Notes under the pieces: generated by a model
Told to the model about the DNA's origin: nothing
Databases searched by the model: none
What the model saw: only the letters and a program-made list of their open reading frames with translations
Position numbers and translations under genes: made by a program
Shown here: positions 9,927 through 20,470 of the stretch, piece after piece
How the letters are laid out: every line of letters starts with the position of its first letter
How positions within the stretch are numbered: position 1 is the first letter of the stretch
Source of the DNA: Diatrype stigma
Lineage: Eukaryota > Ascomycota > Sordariomycetes > Xylariales > Diatrypaceae
Assembly: GCA_022225965.2 (NCBI GenBank)
Contig: JAKJXP020000084.1
Location: forward strand, 153,042 to 217,041
Length of the DNA stretch: 64,000 nucleotides
Direction of reading: 5' to 3'

Positions 9927-11369
9927 CGTGCCTATTGTGACGTATCAATTGATTGATTGGATGTCAAGATGGAGTGTAAGAGGGCTTTGGGGAAGATGAA
10001 GGTTTGGTTAAGAATGTTTTCAAGATCTTCTTGAGGTGTGAGAGAATCTGGCGAGAGGAAGAAATAAAAGTCTTCAGGTTGTGGAAGAATTGTGATGCGA
10101 GGAGTAGAAGGTGAATTTTCCAAGGTGGGAAGAAATGGTTCAGTAGGTAGTCAGAGGATTTCTTCAGTGGTGCATTGGCCACTGGAAAGTCTCGAGGACC
10201 TAGGCCACGTTAAAAGCTGGAGGGTGGTGGTGTAACAAACATCTATGAATGGGAATCAATCCACTACCTATTGAAGAACAATATGAACAGTCCAATTCCT
10301 TGGTAGAACATAGATCATCCTTCGACTAGTTGTAGGGAAAGGCATGGCAAACCTCGAGTAATGATCTCTTACAGCACTTGTGGATTCAAGTAGATTTTGC
10401 TTCGTATCTATAACTGGCCATTCCTACTATGGAACACATTACAGAGGTGTCAATTGACTTCGTCAGAATAGACTGTTGAGGGGTCTTTATTTGTAGGTAC
10501 ACTTTGACGGGTTAGGTGAGTTTTCATCCACTGCCATGGCCTGAACCGTCAGACAACTTGTTGTTTCTGCGTTAGAACTAGTATTATTAACCAGGTATGT
10601 TCACCGAACACCAAGCACTATAACTAGTCTACATACCTGTTGACCTCATATCTGGTCTTGCGGAGGTGGGCAGAGTTCAATAACAAACTATAGTAGCTGT
10701 ATTGTCCGAGGGTAGCAGCCGAAAATGCCGTATTGAGTTATGGACTCGAAGCACCGGGATATCAATGTAGGTAGGTATATAGAACATCACTTACTTAGAA
10801 ACTTCAAGACGCCTTTCACATAAAGCACTCCTCATATTGAGCTACTTGATCAGGACCAGGTTTGGCATGTCTTTCAAACCACCTCTACTTACGACACATT
10901 ATACAAGTGGTTTGTTAAAGATTCTCTGGTATGAATGTTTGTTCGGGACTCTGTTTATCATTCGGATCGCAGTTTAGTCGCGCAAGCAATTGTATTGACC
11001 CGCCCACCTCCTTTCTAAGCTACAGTGAGCCAGACTGTATCTAGTGATCAAATGTTAATGTACACAGTGAAGGTTCATCTTAATCACCGACCTGCTCATA
11101 TAGCTATGAATAGGATAATTACTTGCGGTTTTGCGTCTCGTGTCGGGCGCCGACACAGTTCAGATAGTCAAGTACTAATCCATATTCAGGGGCTGAATGA
11201 CAATGTAGGACTATAAAAAGTGGGGCAATGAACAGATAAGAGCACCATCCTGTTGCTGTGAACTATTGGCAACTCAAAGTACCTATGACGGCATTGGAAC
11301 TATTGTTGTCTGAATCATAACCATGAACAATAACTATAAAGTATGAATGTGAGAACTTTACAAACATGA
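9927..11369. other. Intergenic stretch
   Basis: No gene could be supported. Short overlapping frames near 9932-10182 and 11025-11216 lack domains. The left part is the presumed promoter and leader of protein A. No repeats or RNA genes were recognised. Confidence 0.4.
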
Positions 11370-12509
11370 CTACATCGTAGTGACCTGAAATTCGGCCATG
11401 ACGCCGAAGTGGTCTGTAATCCACGGCTTCTCGCAGCCAACTCTCAACAGCTCAGCCCTCTGGCTGTCATCCGACAACTGGACATCACTCCCGAAGGTCT
11501 CGAAGCGGCGTAGCTTCAAGGAGTTACCGCGAAACATGACCTTGTCTAACCTCGAAGGACCATCGTCTCCCTTCATCACCTGCGGGGACTGCAGACCCCA
11601 GGTGAAGCCGTCCTCTGCGTCCTCCTGGCCCCCGAGCTCGAGAAAGGCATCCTTGAGATCATGCTCCGTGTGTAAGGCCCTATCGTACGGCTGCGTAGAG
11701 TTGAAGTCACCCGCGACGACGCCGCCGTCGACTCCGTCTTCGTGGATGTGCTTGGCGATGATTCGCATCTGTGTCGGTCGTAAAGGCGTCTCCCAGTCGA
11801 ACGACTCGAGATGCACGTTACAGAGCCTAACAACCTTCATATTGTTGCCACTCACGGTCGAAGGTCCCACGACGTCGACAAAGTGGGCGTCGCGGTCTAA
11901 CAAGGTCTGGGCGAAGTGTATGCGGAAGCACGATGTGATCGGTAGGCGTCGGTCGATGAGCATGGTGGTGCCGAAGTGTCCGGTAGCCCAGTTCGACGAG
12001 TCAACGTCGGTTATGCTGAATTGCTCCCTGATCCACTCGCTCTTGGTAATGGCTTCCAGGTGAGCGACGGTGCATTCCTGGATGCAAATCACGACCGCCG
12101 TCGTGGAAGATAGCTCTCTCACTAAGGTGTTTATGTGGTCGAGGGCGGTGCTCGTCCTATCCTCAGGGAACGGCATCATCATGTCAATGTTCCAGCTATA
12201 CAAAGCCAGCCTATCGACCGAATCAGAGCGAGGAACATCGTTTGACCCTTGGTCCGTACTATGTCCGGCTGATGATTGCTCAGGTACCCTCGATTCCCAA
12301 ACTTGAGTGGTCGCATTGAAAACGAAGTACGACTGGATATACGGCTCGTCAAGAGTCCAGGGTACAGTTAACTTCTTTTTGGCTTTGGTTTCTTGAATCG
12401 TCTTCAGAAGTAGCGGTCCGAATGGTGATGAAACTACTGCTTCCGGGATCGCCAACTGTTTTGTGGATTGGATATCGCTCGCCGCTTTGTCAGCCAGACT
12501 CGTCATCAT
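11370..12509 (-). CDS. TDP2-like endonuclease/exonuclease/phosphatase (EEP) protein
   Basis: A single exon of 379 codons from ATG 12509-12507. The EEP fold motifs occur in the usual order: YSWNID with N107, CIQE with E145, VRLCNVHLES with H233, AGDFNS with D268/N270, RLDKVMFRG with D322, and the terminal TDHFGVMAEF with D366/H367. This is a complete set of metal-binding and catalytic positions. The forms SWNID and NVHLES are closest to tyrosyl-DNA phosphodiesterase 2, which removes 5'-tyrosyl adducts left by topoisomerase II. The roughly 100-residue N-terminal extension has no recognised domain. Fungal genomes hold several TDP2-like paralogues of unproven substrate, so the DNA-repair role is inferred. 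Composition is normal, with no sign of RIP despite lying about 1 kb from the repeat block. Confidence 0.85.
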   Translation of the reverse strand: MMTSLADKAASDIQSTKQLAIPEAVVSSPFGPLLLKTIQETKAKKKLTVPWTLDEPYIQSYFVFNATTQVWESRVPEQSSAGHSTDQGSNDVPRSDSVDRLALYSWNIDMMMPFPEDRTSTALDHINTLVRELSSTTAVVICIQECTVAHLEAITKSEWIREQFSITDVDSSNWATGHFGTTMLIDRRLPITSCFRIHFAQTLLDRDAHFVDVVGPSTVSGNNMKVVRLCNVHLESFDWETPLRPTQMRIIAKHIHEDGVDGGVVAGDFNSTQPYDRALHTEHDLKDAFLELGGQEDAEDGFTWGLQSPQVMKGDDGPSRLDKVMFRGNSLKLRRFETFGSDVQLSDDSQRAELLRVGCEKPWITDHFGVMAEFQVTTM

Positions 12510-12758
12510 TGCTCAGTGTGCCTAGCATGCAATCTGTTACGAAGAAAGTAGGAAGTGTGAATGGCGGGGTGCATTTACGAGTCGGCGATTTTATAGTAAT
12601 CCAGGCAAACGATCAAGATCCTTGTTCTGATAGTATTAGTCAGCTGATTCGGATAGATTTTCCCGGAAAGCATTCGCTGTTCGGATAGTTTTCAATCAGG
12701 GGTTGGAGATCCAACCGGAGTCTCGTCCTCTCTTGTTTTTAATTCCTCGCGTGTTCAA

Positions 12759-12947
12759 TCAATCTAGGCTGCGGTGCTTCAGAAAGAGAATTATAGGATT
12801 AGGAGCTAGGTATCGAAATGTTTTCCGTGTGAAAGTTAGGTCGAAGTAATACATGGTGGCCATACACTCAATTGATGACCGGTAGGAATTCACCTCTAGA
12901 ATGGCAATTACATGCAAGAGAAAAGCCAGCACAATCAACTTCCTCAT
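12759..12947 (-). CDS. Possible small secreted peptide
   Basis: 62 codons from ATG 12947. The first 21 residues (MRKLIVLAFLLHVIAILEVNS) look like a signal peptide: a positive start, then a hydrophobic core. The remainder is short, basic and aromatic with one cysteine. A GTGAAT directly after the hydrophobic core could be a splice donor, so this may be only the first exon. It sits about 110 bp from the edge of the RIP-mutated block. No family was recognised, and a chance frame is a real possibility. Confidence 0.25.
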   Translation of the reverse strand: MRKLIVLAFLLHVIAILEVNSYRSSIECMATMYYFDLTFTRKTFRYLAPNPIILFLKHRSLD

Positions 12948-13057
12948 GCATGCTTGTCTAAAGCTCCGTCATCTTTCGGGAACTTGCGGAATAAATCCTT
13001 AAGCTTATTAATAAGAGCGGTCCTAAAAGACATTAACATCAGCATCACGTGGTTTAT

Positions 13058-13502
13058 AAATCACTTCAGGAATTCGATCAAAAGGTATTGGAATAATGTA
13101 TTAATGATATAAGCCCCCTTAAGGGCCGGCCGTTATAACGTTCGAAAAGCGCTACTACGTAACGCTTCGTAAGGCTATTGTTACGTTCGTAAAGGCCGCT
13201 TTTAGCTATTTAAACGGTATCTTTAAATAAAGGTATTATAAAAGCGGCTTATAACGACTTACGTAAATCCTTTACGTAAAAGTATTATAACGTTCGTAAA
13301 AATAGCCAAAGGCTATTTTTGCGGCCGACTTAAGGCAATTTTATACGTATAAATAAATTAAACCCTATAAATAACCCTTTTATTAATATTCTTTTTATTA
13401 AGATTTTTTTTATTCGTTATAACCGTAAGCATTAATAAGAACGATAAACGAAAAAAACGGCGGCGCAATTATAAAGCTAATCGAATTATTAATTATTATT
13501 AT
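13058..13502 (+). repeat. Repeat R1, left part (short, internally deleted copy)
   Basis: It starts TTTATAAATCACTTCAGG and includes 13,111-13,380, which matches 43,328-43,560 of R2 in the same orientation. It ends with a GGCGGCGCAATTATAAAGC segment (about 13,459-13,500) that matches 54,872-54,925 at the other end of R2. The roughly 4 kb between these matches in R2 is missing here, so R1 looks like a non-autonomous derivative. The last five bases ATTAT (13,498-13,502) form the site duplication of the gypsy element inserted next. Confidence 0.7.
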
Positions 13503-13574
13503 TATTATAAGAAGCTTCCTTATTTAAAAGCGCCTTTCTTTAATTAAAAAATAATAGGTTCTATCTTTTATTAT
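13503..13574 (+). repeat. Outer gypsy left LTR, first half
   Basis: These 72 bases align without gaps to 43,056-43,127 of the right LTR, from the start (TATTATAAG here, TGTTACAGG there) to CTTTTATTAT. The differences are almost all RIP-type transitions. The match stops exactly where the Helitron-like insertion begins and resumes at 23,858. Confidence 0.85.
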
Positions 13575-13997
13575 TCTAACCGGAGGTTATTTTATGAAAG
13601 TAATGTAATACGGAAATTATGTCCAGAAATTTAGGCTTGGGAAATACTTCGAGCGTTTTCGCCTGCGATTGGTCGGATCCGCTGCGTTTGCTTTGGCGAT
13701 TGGTCGAATCAGTTAGCTTCGTTTTGCCAGCCAATTAATTTTTATTCTTTATAAATATTATATATAAATAATAATAAAACCCATTTATTTTATACATACG
13801 GCTAATAATATTATTATATTTCCGGATTTTATTTAAATTTGCTTTAATTTATTCGTAATTTATTTCGATTTGTTTTAATTTGTTTATAGCTTTTCCGTAA
13901 TTTGTTTTAACTTGTTCGCATATTTTATTATATTATTAAATTATTTTAGCTTTTTTTAAAAATCTCTTTATTTTTCTTTATAATTTATCCGCGATAT

Positions 13998-14333
13998 ATT
14001 ACGATTTCTTTATTTTTATTCGTAATTTATTCGTAATGCATTACGATCTTTTTATTTTTATCCGTAATCCATTCGTAATATATTACGATCTCTTTATTTT
14101 TATTTGTAATTTATCCGTAATGTATTACGATTTTTTTATTTTTATCCGTAATTTATTCGTAATGCATTACGATCTTTTTATTTTTATCCGCAATTCATTC
14201 GTAATGTATTACGATCTTTTTATTTTTATCCGTAATCCATTTGCAATACATTACGGCCTTTTCGAATTTTATACGCAATTTATTCGCAATGCGTTACGGC
14301 TTTTTCGAATTTTATGCGCGATTTATGCATAAT
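13998..14333 (+). repeat. 42-bp minisatellite, about 8 units
   Basis: ATTACG recurs at exact 42-base steps: 13,998, 14,040, 14,082, 14,124, 14,166, 14,208, 14,250 and, degenerate, 14,292. Unit consensus starts ATTACGATCTTTTTATTTTT. Because the unit is a multiple of three, it gives an open frame with a 14-residue repeat (YDLFIFIRNPFVM-type). That frame is best read as a by-product rather than a gene. Confidence 0.85.
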
Positions 14334-14699
14334 TTTTTTAAGTTCTGTACGTAGCTTTTTCGTTATAATATAGCGCATTATAGGTTTTTCGAAATTTATT
14401 CGCGGCTTATATATAACCTTTTCGAATTTTATTAATATGAATCATTTTACGAATTCCAAGGTTTATTATGTTTATTAATAATTTTAGTTATTAAATTAAT
14501 TTATTTATAAGCGATATTTATATATTTTTATTTAAAAATGCCTTTTTTGTTATAATTACATTTTATAAAACGTATATATATTTATGTTTTTATTTCGAAT
14601 TGATATTAATTTTATTTTATTATATAGGCATTTTATTTTTATATCGCGATAAATAATTTTTTTCGTATTGCCTTTAAATATACGGTCTTTTAATTTTTT

Positions 14700-15225
14700 G
14701 GTTTTTTTTAATTTGGTCCTTTTTAACCAGTTCTTTTTTAGCCAGCTTTTTTCCAGCCAGTTCTTTTCTAGCCAATTTCTTTTTAGCCAGCTCCTTTCTA
14801 GCTAGTTCCTTTCCAGCCAGCTTCTTTCCAGCCAGCTCTTTTTCAACCAGTTCCTTTTCAGCCAGCTTTTTTCCAGCCAGCTCCTTTCCAGCCAGCTCCT
14901 TTCCAGCCAGCTCCTTTCCAGCCAGCTCCTATCCAGCCGGCTCCTTTTTAGCCAGTTCCTTTTTAATTGGCTCCTTAATCTCTGGCTTTTTAATAGCCGG
15001 CTTTTTTTTAGCCAGTTCTTTTTTAATTGGTTCCTTAATAATTGGTTTCTTAATAAGTGGCTTTTTAATAAGTGGCTTTTTAATAAGTAGCTTATTAATT
15101 TTTAGCTTATTAATTTTTGGCTTTTTAATAATTGGCTTATTAATTTTTAGATTTTTAGCAGCCAGTTTTTTAATTTTAGCCTTTAGCTTATTTTTATTCG
15201 ATTTTTTATTTTTTAGCAATTTAGT
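14700..15225 (-). repeat. 15-bp minisatellite encoding a Lys-rich pentapeptide pattern
   Basis: The plus strand shows repeated CAGCCAGCTCCTTTC units, with near-perfect copies around 14,870-14,935 and increasingly diverged ones to about 15,130. The 15-base period gives a 5-residue pattern on the minus strand (KELAG / KKPLI type) within an open frame at 14,929-15,219. The regular period argues for a tandem array, perhaps within a former coding region of the Helitron-like element on the minus strand. No protein family was recognised. Confidence 0.75.
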
Positions 15226-16479
15226 TATGCCATTTGTTTAAATCCAATTAACGTCGTATAAATTTAATTTACGAAATGTTTAGCAATATGTATTATCGTA
15301 ATAAATAAATTTAAAATGATTTATTTCGCATAATTGCCGCCCGTTTTGAATAATATATTATTTAACGAGACCATCGGTTACGGCGACGTTATTAAAAAAA
15401 GCCGTCGTAAATTCCGACATTATTTAATTTACGGGCCAAATTAAATTTTAATAACGATACGTTTTAATTAAATTTAAAAAACGAATCGACATTATAAATT
15501 CCTTTTTAAATTTAATTTCATTTTATTTTTAATTACTATTTATTTTTTTATTTTTTATTATTTTAAGCTTTTCAAATTTATTAATAAAACAATTTTTTAA
15601 TTTAATATTGCCAAAAATACGGTTACGTTAATATATTTAATTTATTTCTTTGCCGTTTTTATTATTTTTTAATCCGATTATGGTACTATTTATTTTTTAA
15701 CTGCGTAATAGGTTGCGTAATAAGCCGCGTAATCGTTTGCTTAATTAAATTATTCGAATTGTTCGTATTTTTATTTCGATTGGTTATTACGTAACGCTTA
15801 AATATATATTAACGTTAATATTAAAATTAACGCTATAATTTTTTTAGCTGCAACATATTAATTTTAATTATAATTTATAAGCCTTTTTCGATTTTTCGTT
15901 TTTTTTACTTTCCAAATAAATTTAAACGCGAAAACGAAAATAATTTCGAATACATAATTATGCGTTTTTTCGAATAATTAAACGTAAATAACGGCAATAA
16001 ATTCGACTTTTAAAATATCGTAATTTCGACGAAAAGCCGGTATAATATAAAGGTAACGATTAGGAATTTACGTTATTTCTTAAAAACGTAATTATTAAAA
16101 GGCGATTCGACGAAGCCTTAAAAGCAAAATAGATATATTTTTGCCTACGTTATTAACATAAATGGTTCGACGTTAAGCTATTAAATATAAATATTTATAT
16201 TACTTATTAAATAAAGGATAATAAGAAATTAATAAACGAATTTTTTTATTTTTTTATTAATAATAATTTAAATTTTGGCGACGTTTTTTTTTAACTTATT
16301 CCGTTTAAAGCAATTAAAAAGCTATTTATTATAAGAATTTATATTGCAGTTAATATTTTTATTATTCGTTTTATTATTATATAATTTGGCTAATTAATTA
16401 ATTTCTTATAAATTCGTAATTAATAATATAAATATACGGAACATATTATATATTTTTTGCGCGATATTAATAAGATATA

Positions 16480-19400
16480 TAACGAATTGCCTTTATTTCC
16501 AAAGCATTTCGATATAATTTTTTTTCGTCCTAAGAATACCGATAATATTCCAAAAATAAAACGTTAATTTCGCCGGCGGTTTCGTATTCGTCGCCAAATT
16601 ATATATATATAATTAAATTTTCTTTTTGCAAATTATTCGGACTATGCAAATTTTACATTAAATCATTATAATTTATTTTAATTATTTAAAAATAACGATA
16701 TTTACGATTTACTTAATATTTACGAAACAAATAAAATATATATAGCGGTAAATCCGAATATAGGTTCCGTAAATAAAGTTATTTTAAAAAATATCGATAT
16801 ATGCAATAAAACGGCGGTTCTTAATTTATTTATTAAAACATTTAAATTAAACCGTTTAAAGAAAAACAATAAAAATAATCCGTCGTTTCCAAAATCGAAT
16901 ATACCGTTATAAGCAATTTAATTAAACGTTATTTATTATTTTTTAATATTATTTATGCGGTAAATTTTTTTTAATAAGTTTAATTAATTTTATGCTTTAT
17001 TTTTTTTTGCGTATTTTATATTTTATTTTTATAGCAAGGCCAACTTTATTAAGCCTCGATAGCGTATTATTAAATATTAAGATTATTTCAATTATGCTAT
17101 GCGTTAAAAAAATAATCGCTTTACTAAGCATTATATTTTTCGATATATTGCATTAAATACTTTAATATATAGGCAAATCCGTAGCTATAGCCGTTATTTT
17201 ATAAATAAGGAATTTAATTCGCCCATTTTTAAGCGCCAATTATAAAAGGCTTTTAAAAATCCGGATAAGCTTAAGGCATAAATTATTTTTAACCGTATTA
17301 TTCGGTTTATAAGTATTATTAAAAGCATTCGTTTTTTTTGATATAAGCATCGGCAAAAATTAAAAGCCTTTTTTTATTATTTAAAGCTATCGTTTGCGTT
17401 TATTACTTTAAGTCCGGCAAATTTTTATTAATAAAGTTTATATCGTTATATGCTTAAGTTTAACCGATAAAAGCAATTAAACGAATATAAACGAATAAAC
17501 TTATTTCGGCGTTTATTACGTAAAAATTCTTATATTGCTGCGTAGCATTTTTTTTTTGGACTATTTTGTTTCGAAAAATCGTATTAGCGGAAAAATTTAA
17601 TTTCGGCGATTTTTGGTACCGCTTCGAATAATAAAATCGTAACAGCGGTTACGTTTATGGATTATATTGGTTTAAAAATAGCCCTTTTCCGAATATGGAC
17701 ATATAAAAAAATCGAAATATATACGTTAAGGTTTGGAGCTATTATATTATTGCCATAAATCCTAAGCCTTAAAAAATCGACCGCGGCGATACGAATAGCA
17801 ATTCGTTATGCATTAATCCTTTTTATACGGAACTTACGTAATAATAATTAAATAATATCGTAAACCGTTATTAACGTTATAAATGTTTTATTACGTATTA
17901 TTTCCGGATTACTAAAAAGGCGACTAACGAAGTTCGGAAAAAAGGCAAAAAATTGCTAAATTCCGTTTGCCGCTTTAATTTTTTACGTTTTATGCAAAAC
18001 GAATTTTGCGTTATTAAAATAAAAAATAAATTTTAGTAATTATTTAATACCGTATATAATAATATTTATTTTAATTAATTTAATCCATTAATAATTATAT
18101 CGTAATTAATTAATACGGATATTTTTTCGTATACCAGCGATACGGCTATTATTAATTATATAACTAAGTATTACGGCAAATCTAAATAATAATTTATTAT
18201 ATATGCTTAAATTGCCCAATTTATTTTGCCGTATATAATTAATAATAATTCCATATTTTCGTTTATTTTTAAATTTATAAATAAACTTATCGGAAAAAGG
18301 AATTATTTTGTTTAAAAGATTTGTTATTATTTGCTATAGCTTTCTTTATAAGAAAATAATTATATAATACGCAACGTTAATTATCGCCCTTTTAAAAAGC
18401 ATATTTAAATCCTGGATTTTAATGGCAAAAACGACGAAATTAAAGAGAGCGCTATAACTTAGGAAAGGTATAAGCAAAAAGGTATATATATAAAATACGT
18501 TTCGTATTTCGAATTCGTTAAGCGCTGGGATTTTAAAGGTTAGGATTTTAAAAAATGGCATGTTATTAATGCGCAGCCTAAAATATTAAATTATTTTCCT
18601 CGCTATAAGCCTATTCGAATTTATTAGCAATTCTTTAATTTTTATCGAATAAAGTTATTATTAAATTATTTTTATTATTATATTAACGAATTATTAATTA
18701 ATAACGAAATTAAATTCGATAATTATGTCGCAATATATGCATATTATATGTAATATTATATTTATAAAAATAATTATTACGGTACGGTTAATCGAAAAAA
18801 TATTTAATCCGATAATAAAAAATTTAAGCCTAATTCAAATAATGCGAATAATATTATTTTAAAAAATTGGCAATACATTATTCGAATAATACCAAATTTC
18901 TTATTCGAATAAAAAAACGTTAAATTGCTTAACCGCCATAATATTAATATTAATTACGATTGGTTTTTTTATATTAATCGATACGTTTACGAAAATTTCG
19001 TTAGCGATAATTATTAGGAAAAGCGCCGCAAAAAATATCCCAACGATTACGATATTAAGAATTTATTATTAAATATAATTAAAACCTTAAATTCCGAATA
19101 GCGAATTATATATAATACAATAATTAATTATTATTAAAACTTTTTTGCCGATAACTAATTAAAGCAATTATTATTATACGTTAATAGCAATAATGGAATT
19201 AAAAAGTCCTATTTTATTAAAATCATATCGTTACATTTTTAATAGTTATTTATAATAAGCAAGTCGTTTATAATTCGAATTGCTTTAATTGGCATAATTA
19301 ATAATTAAATTAACGGCTAAATATTGCATTTTTTATTTCGCTTATTTATCGATAACGAATATAAGTCCTTAATAGAAAATGCTAATTTATTAAATACTTT

Positions 19401-20470
19401 GCAACGGCGTTTTTATAACGTTTACTTTCTTATTATCGACGAAAAAAGCATATTCGGCTTATAAAATTTAAACTGGATTAACCGGCGGCTTTAAGAAATT
19501 TTTCTTAATCGCCGTAACAGTTATTTTAGCGATTTAAATATATTGCTTATTGGAGATTTCTTTTAATTATTTCCCGTTATAAATAAGCCGTTATATGTTT
19601 TTAAACAATTAATTAAACATTACGACATTATTAAATACGGACTATATAAAGCCTTTAAGCGTTCGGTATTTCTTATTATTATTTAGCGCTAATAAGGATT
19701 CGAATAAGTCCGATTTTGCAAAGCCTTATTAAAGTTGCGACAATTTAAGGTTTTTGCCGCTTTTTAAGAGCTATTAACGTTTAAATGCGTTATAAAGCTT
19801 TTTTTTGCCGAAATTATAAGTTTCGATAATATTATACGTATTTATTTTATTAAGGTTCGTATTAATTAATATAATCATAATTATATAATACGGTTTACAA
19901 ATTTAATTATTTAGGTTTATATTAAGCATAAAGGATTTAATATAAAGAAGGCCGTTTTTTTTAATACTAATAACCTTTTTAAAAGCTTTTTTATTTGCAT
20001 TAAATGCCGGGTTATATTAATACGTAACTTATGGGGCCATATCGGTTTTATAAACGGAATTTAAGATACGGTATACGACATTTTTTAGGCTTAGGGCTTA
20101 AACGTTATAAATAATATTCCGGAAGTTATTATAATAGCTTTTAATAATTATATTGGCCCGGTATTTATTAATTCGAATAATTGCAAGTTTCGCGACAATT
20201 AAGGTAAAGCTATCGTATTTATTTTTCGGGTTTAATAAAACTTTGTCGTAAAAGGTATTACTTATTATTAAAAGCAATTTCCTTTATTTATTGCATATGC
20301 CATTATAATGCATAAGTTTTAAGGCGTTATTTTGCATTAAATAATATGCGATATTTCGAATCGTAAATTTGTTATTAAACTATTATATATAGCCGTTTTT
20401 AAAATGTTTGCATTATAAGGCTTAATATTCGATATTCCATTTAACCGCGGCCGTTTTTATTACGAAAATA
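16480..20470 (+). pseudogene. Helitron Rep/PIF1-type helicase remnant
   Basis: Many stops and frame changes, but the Helitron order is readable. About 16,483 holds an ELPLFPKHFDIIFFRPKNTD segment followed by FRRRFRIRR, the conserved region upstream of Rep. About 19,085 has LNSEQ-type text before a ruined Walker A (NSNNGIKKSYFI, 19,183-19,220). LIIDEKSIFGL is Walker B at 19,430-19,460, and LLIGDFF..LFPVINKPLY lies at 19,546-19,600. RVILIRNLW is near 20,005, YAIIMHKF..GVIL near 20,296 and LYIAVFKM near 20,380; these are the last SF1B helicase motifs. The HUH histidines cannot be recognised, as expected where CAY codons have become TAY. The element can no longer mobilise itself. Confidence 0.8.

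Noticed and set aside
11398..12063. 221-codon plus-strand frame
   Set aside because: Antisense shadow of the TDP2-like gene, whose motifs are complete on the minus strand.
14036..14332. 98-codon repeat protein (YDLFIFIRN units)
   Set aside because: Product of a 42-bp minisatellite in RIP-mutated DNA with no start context or homology; kept as a repeat only.
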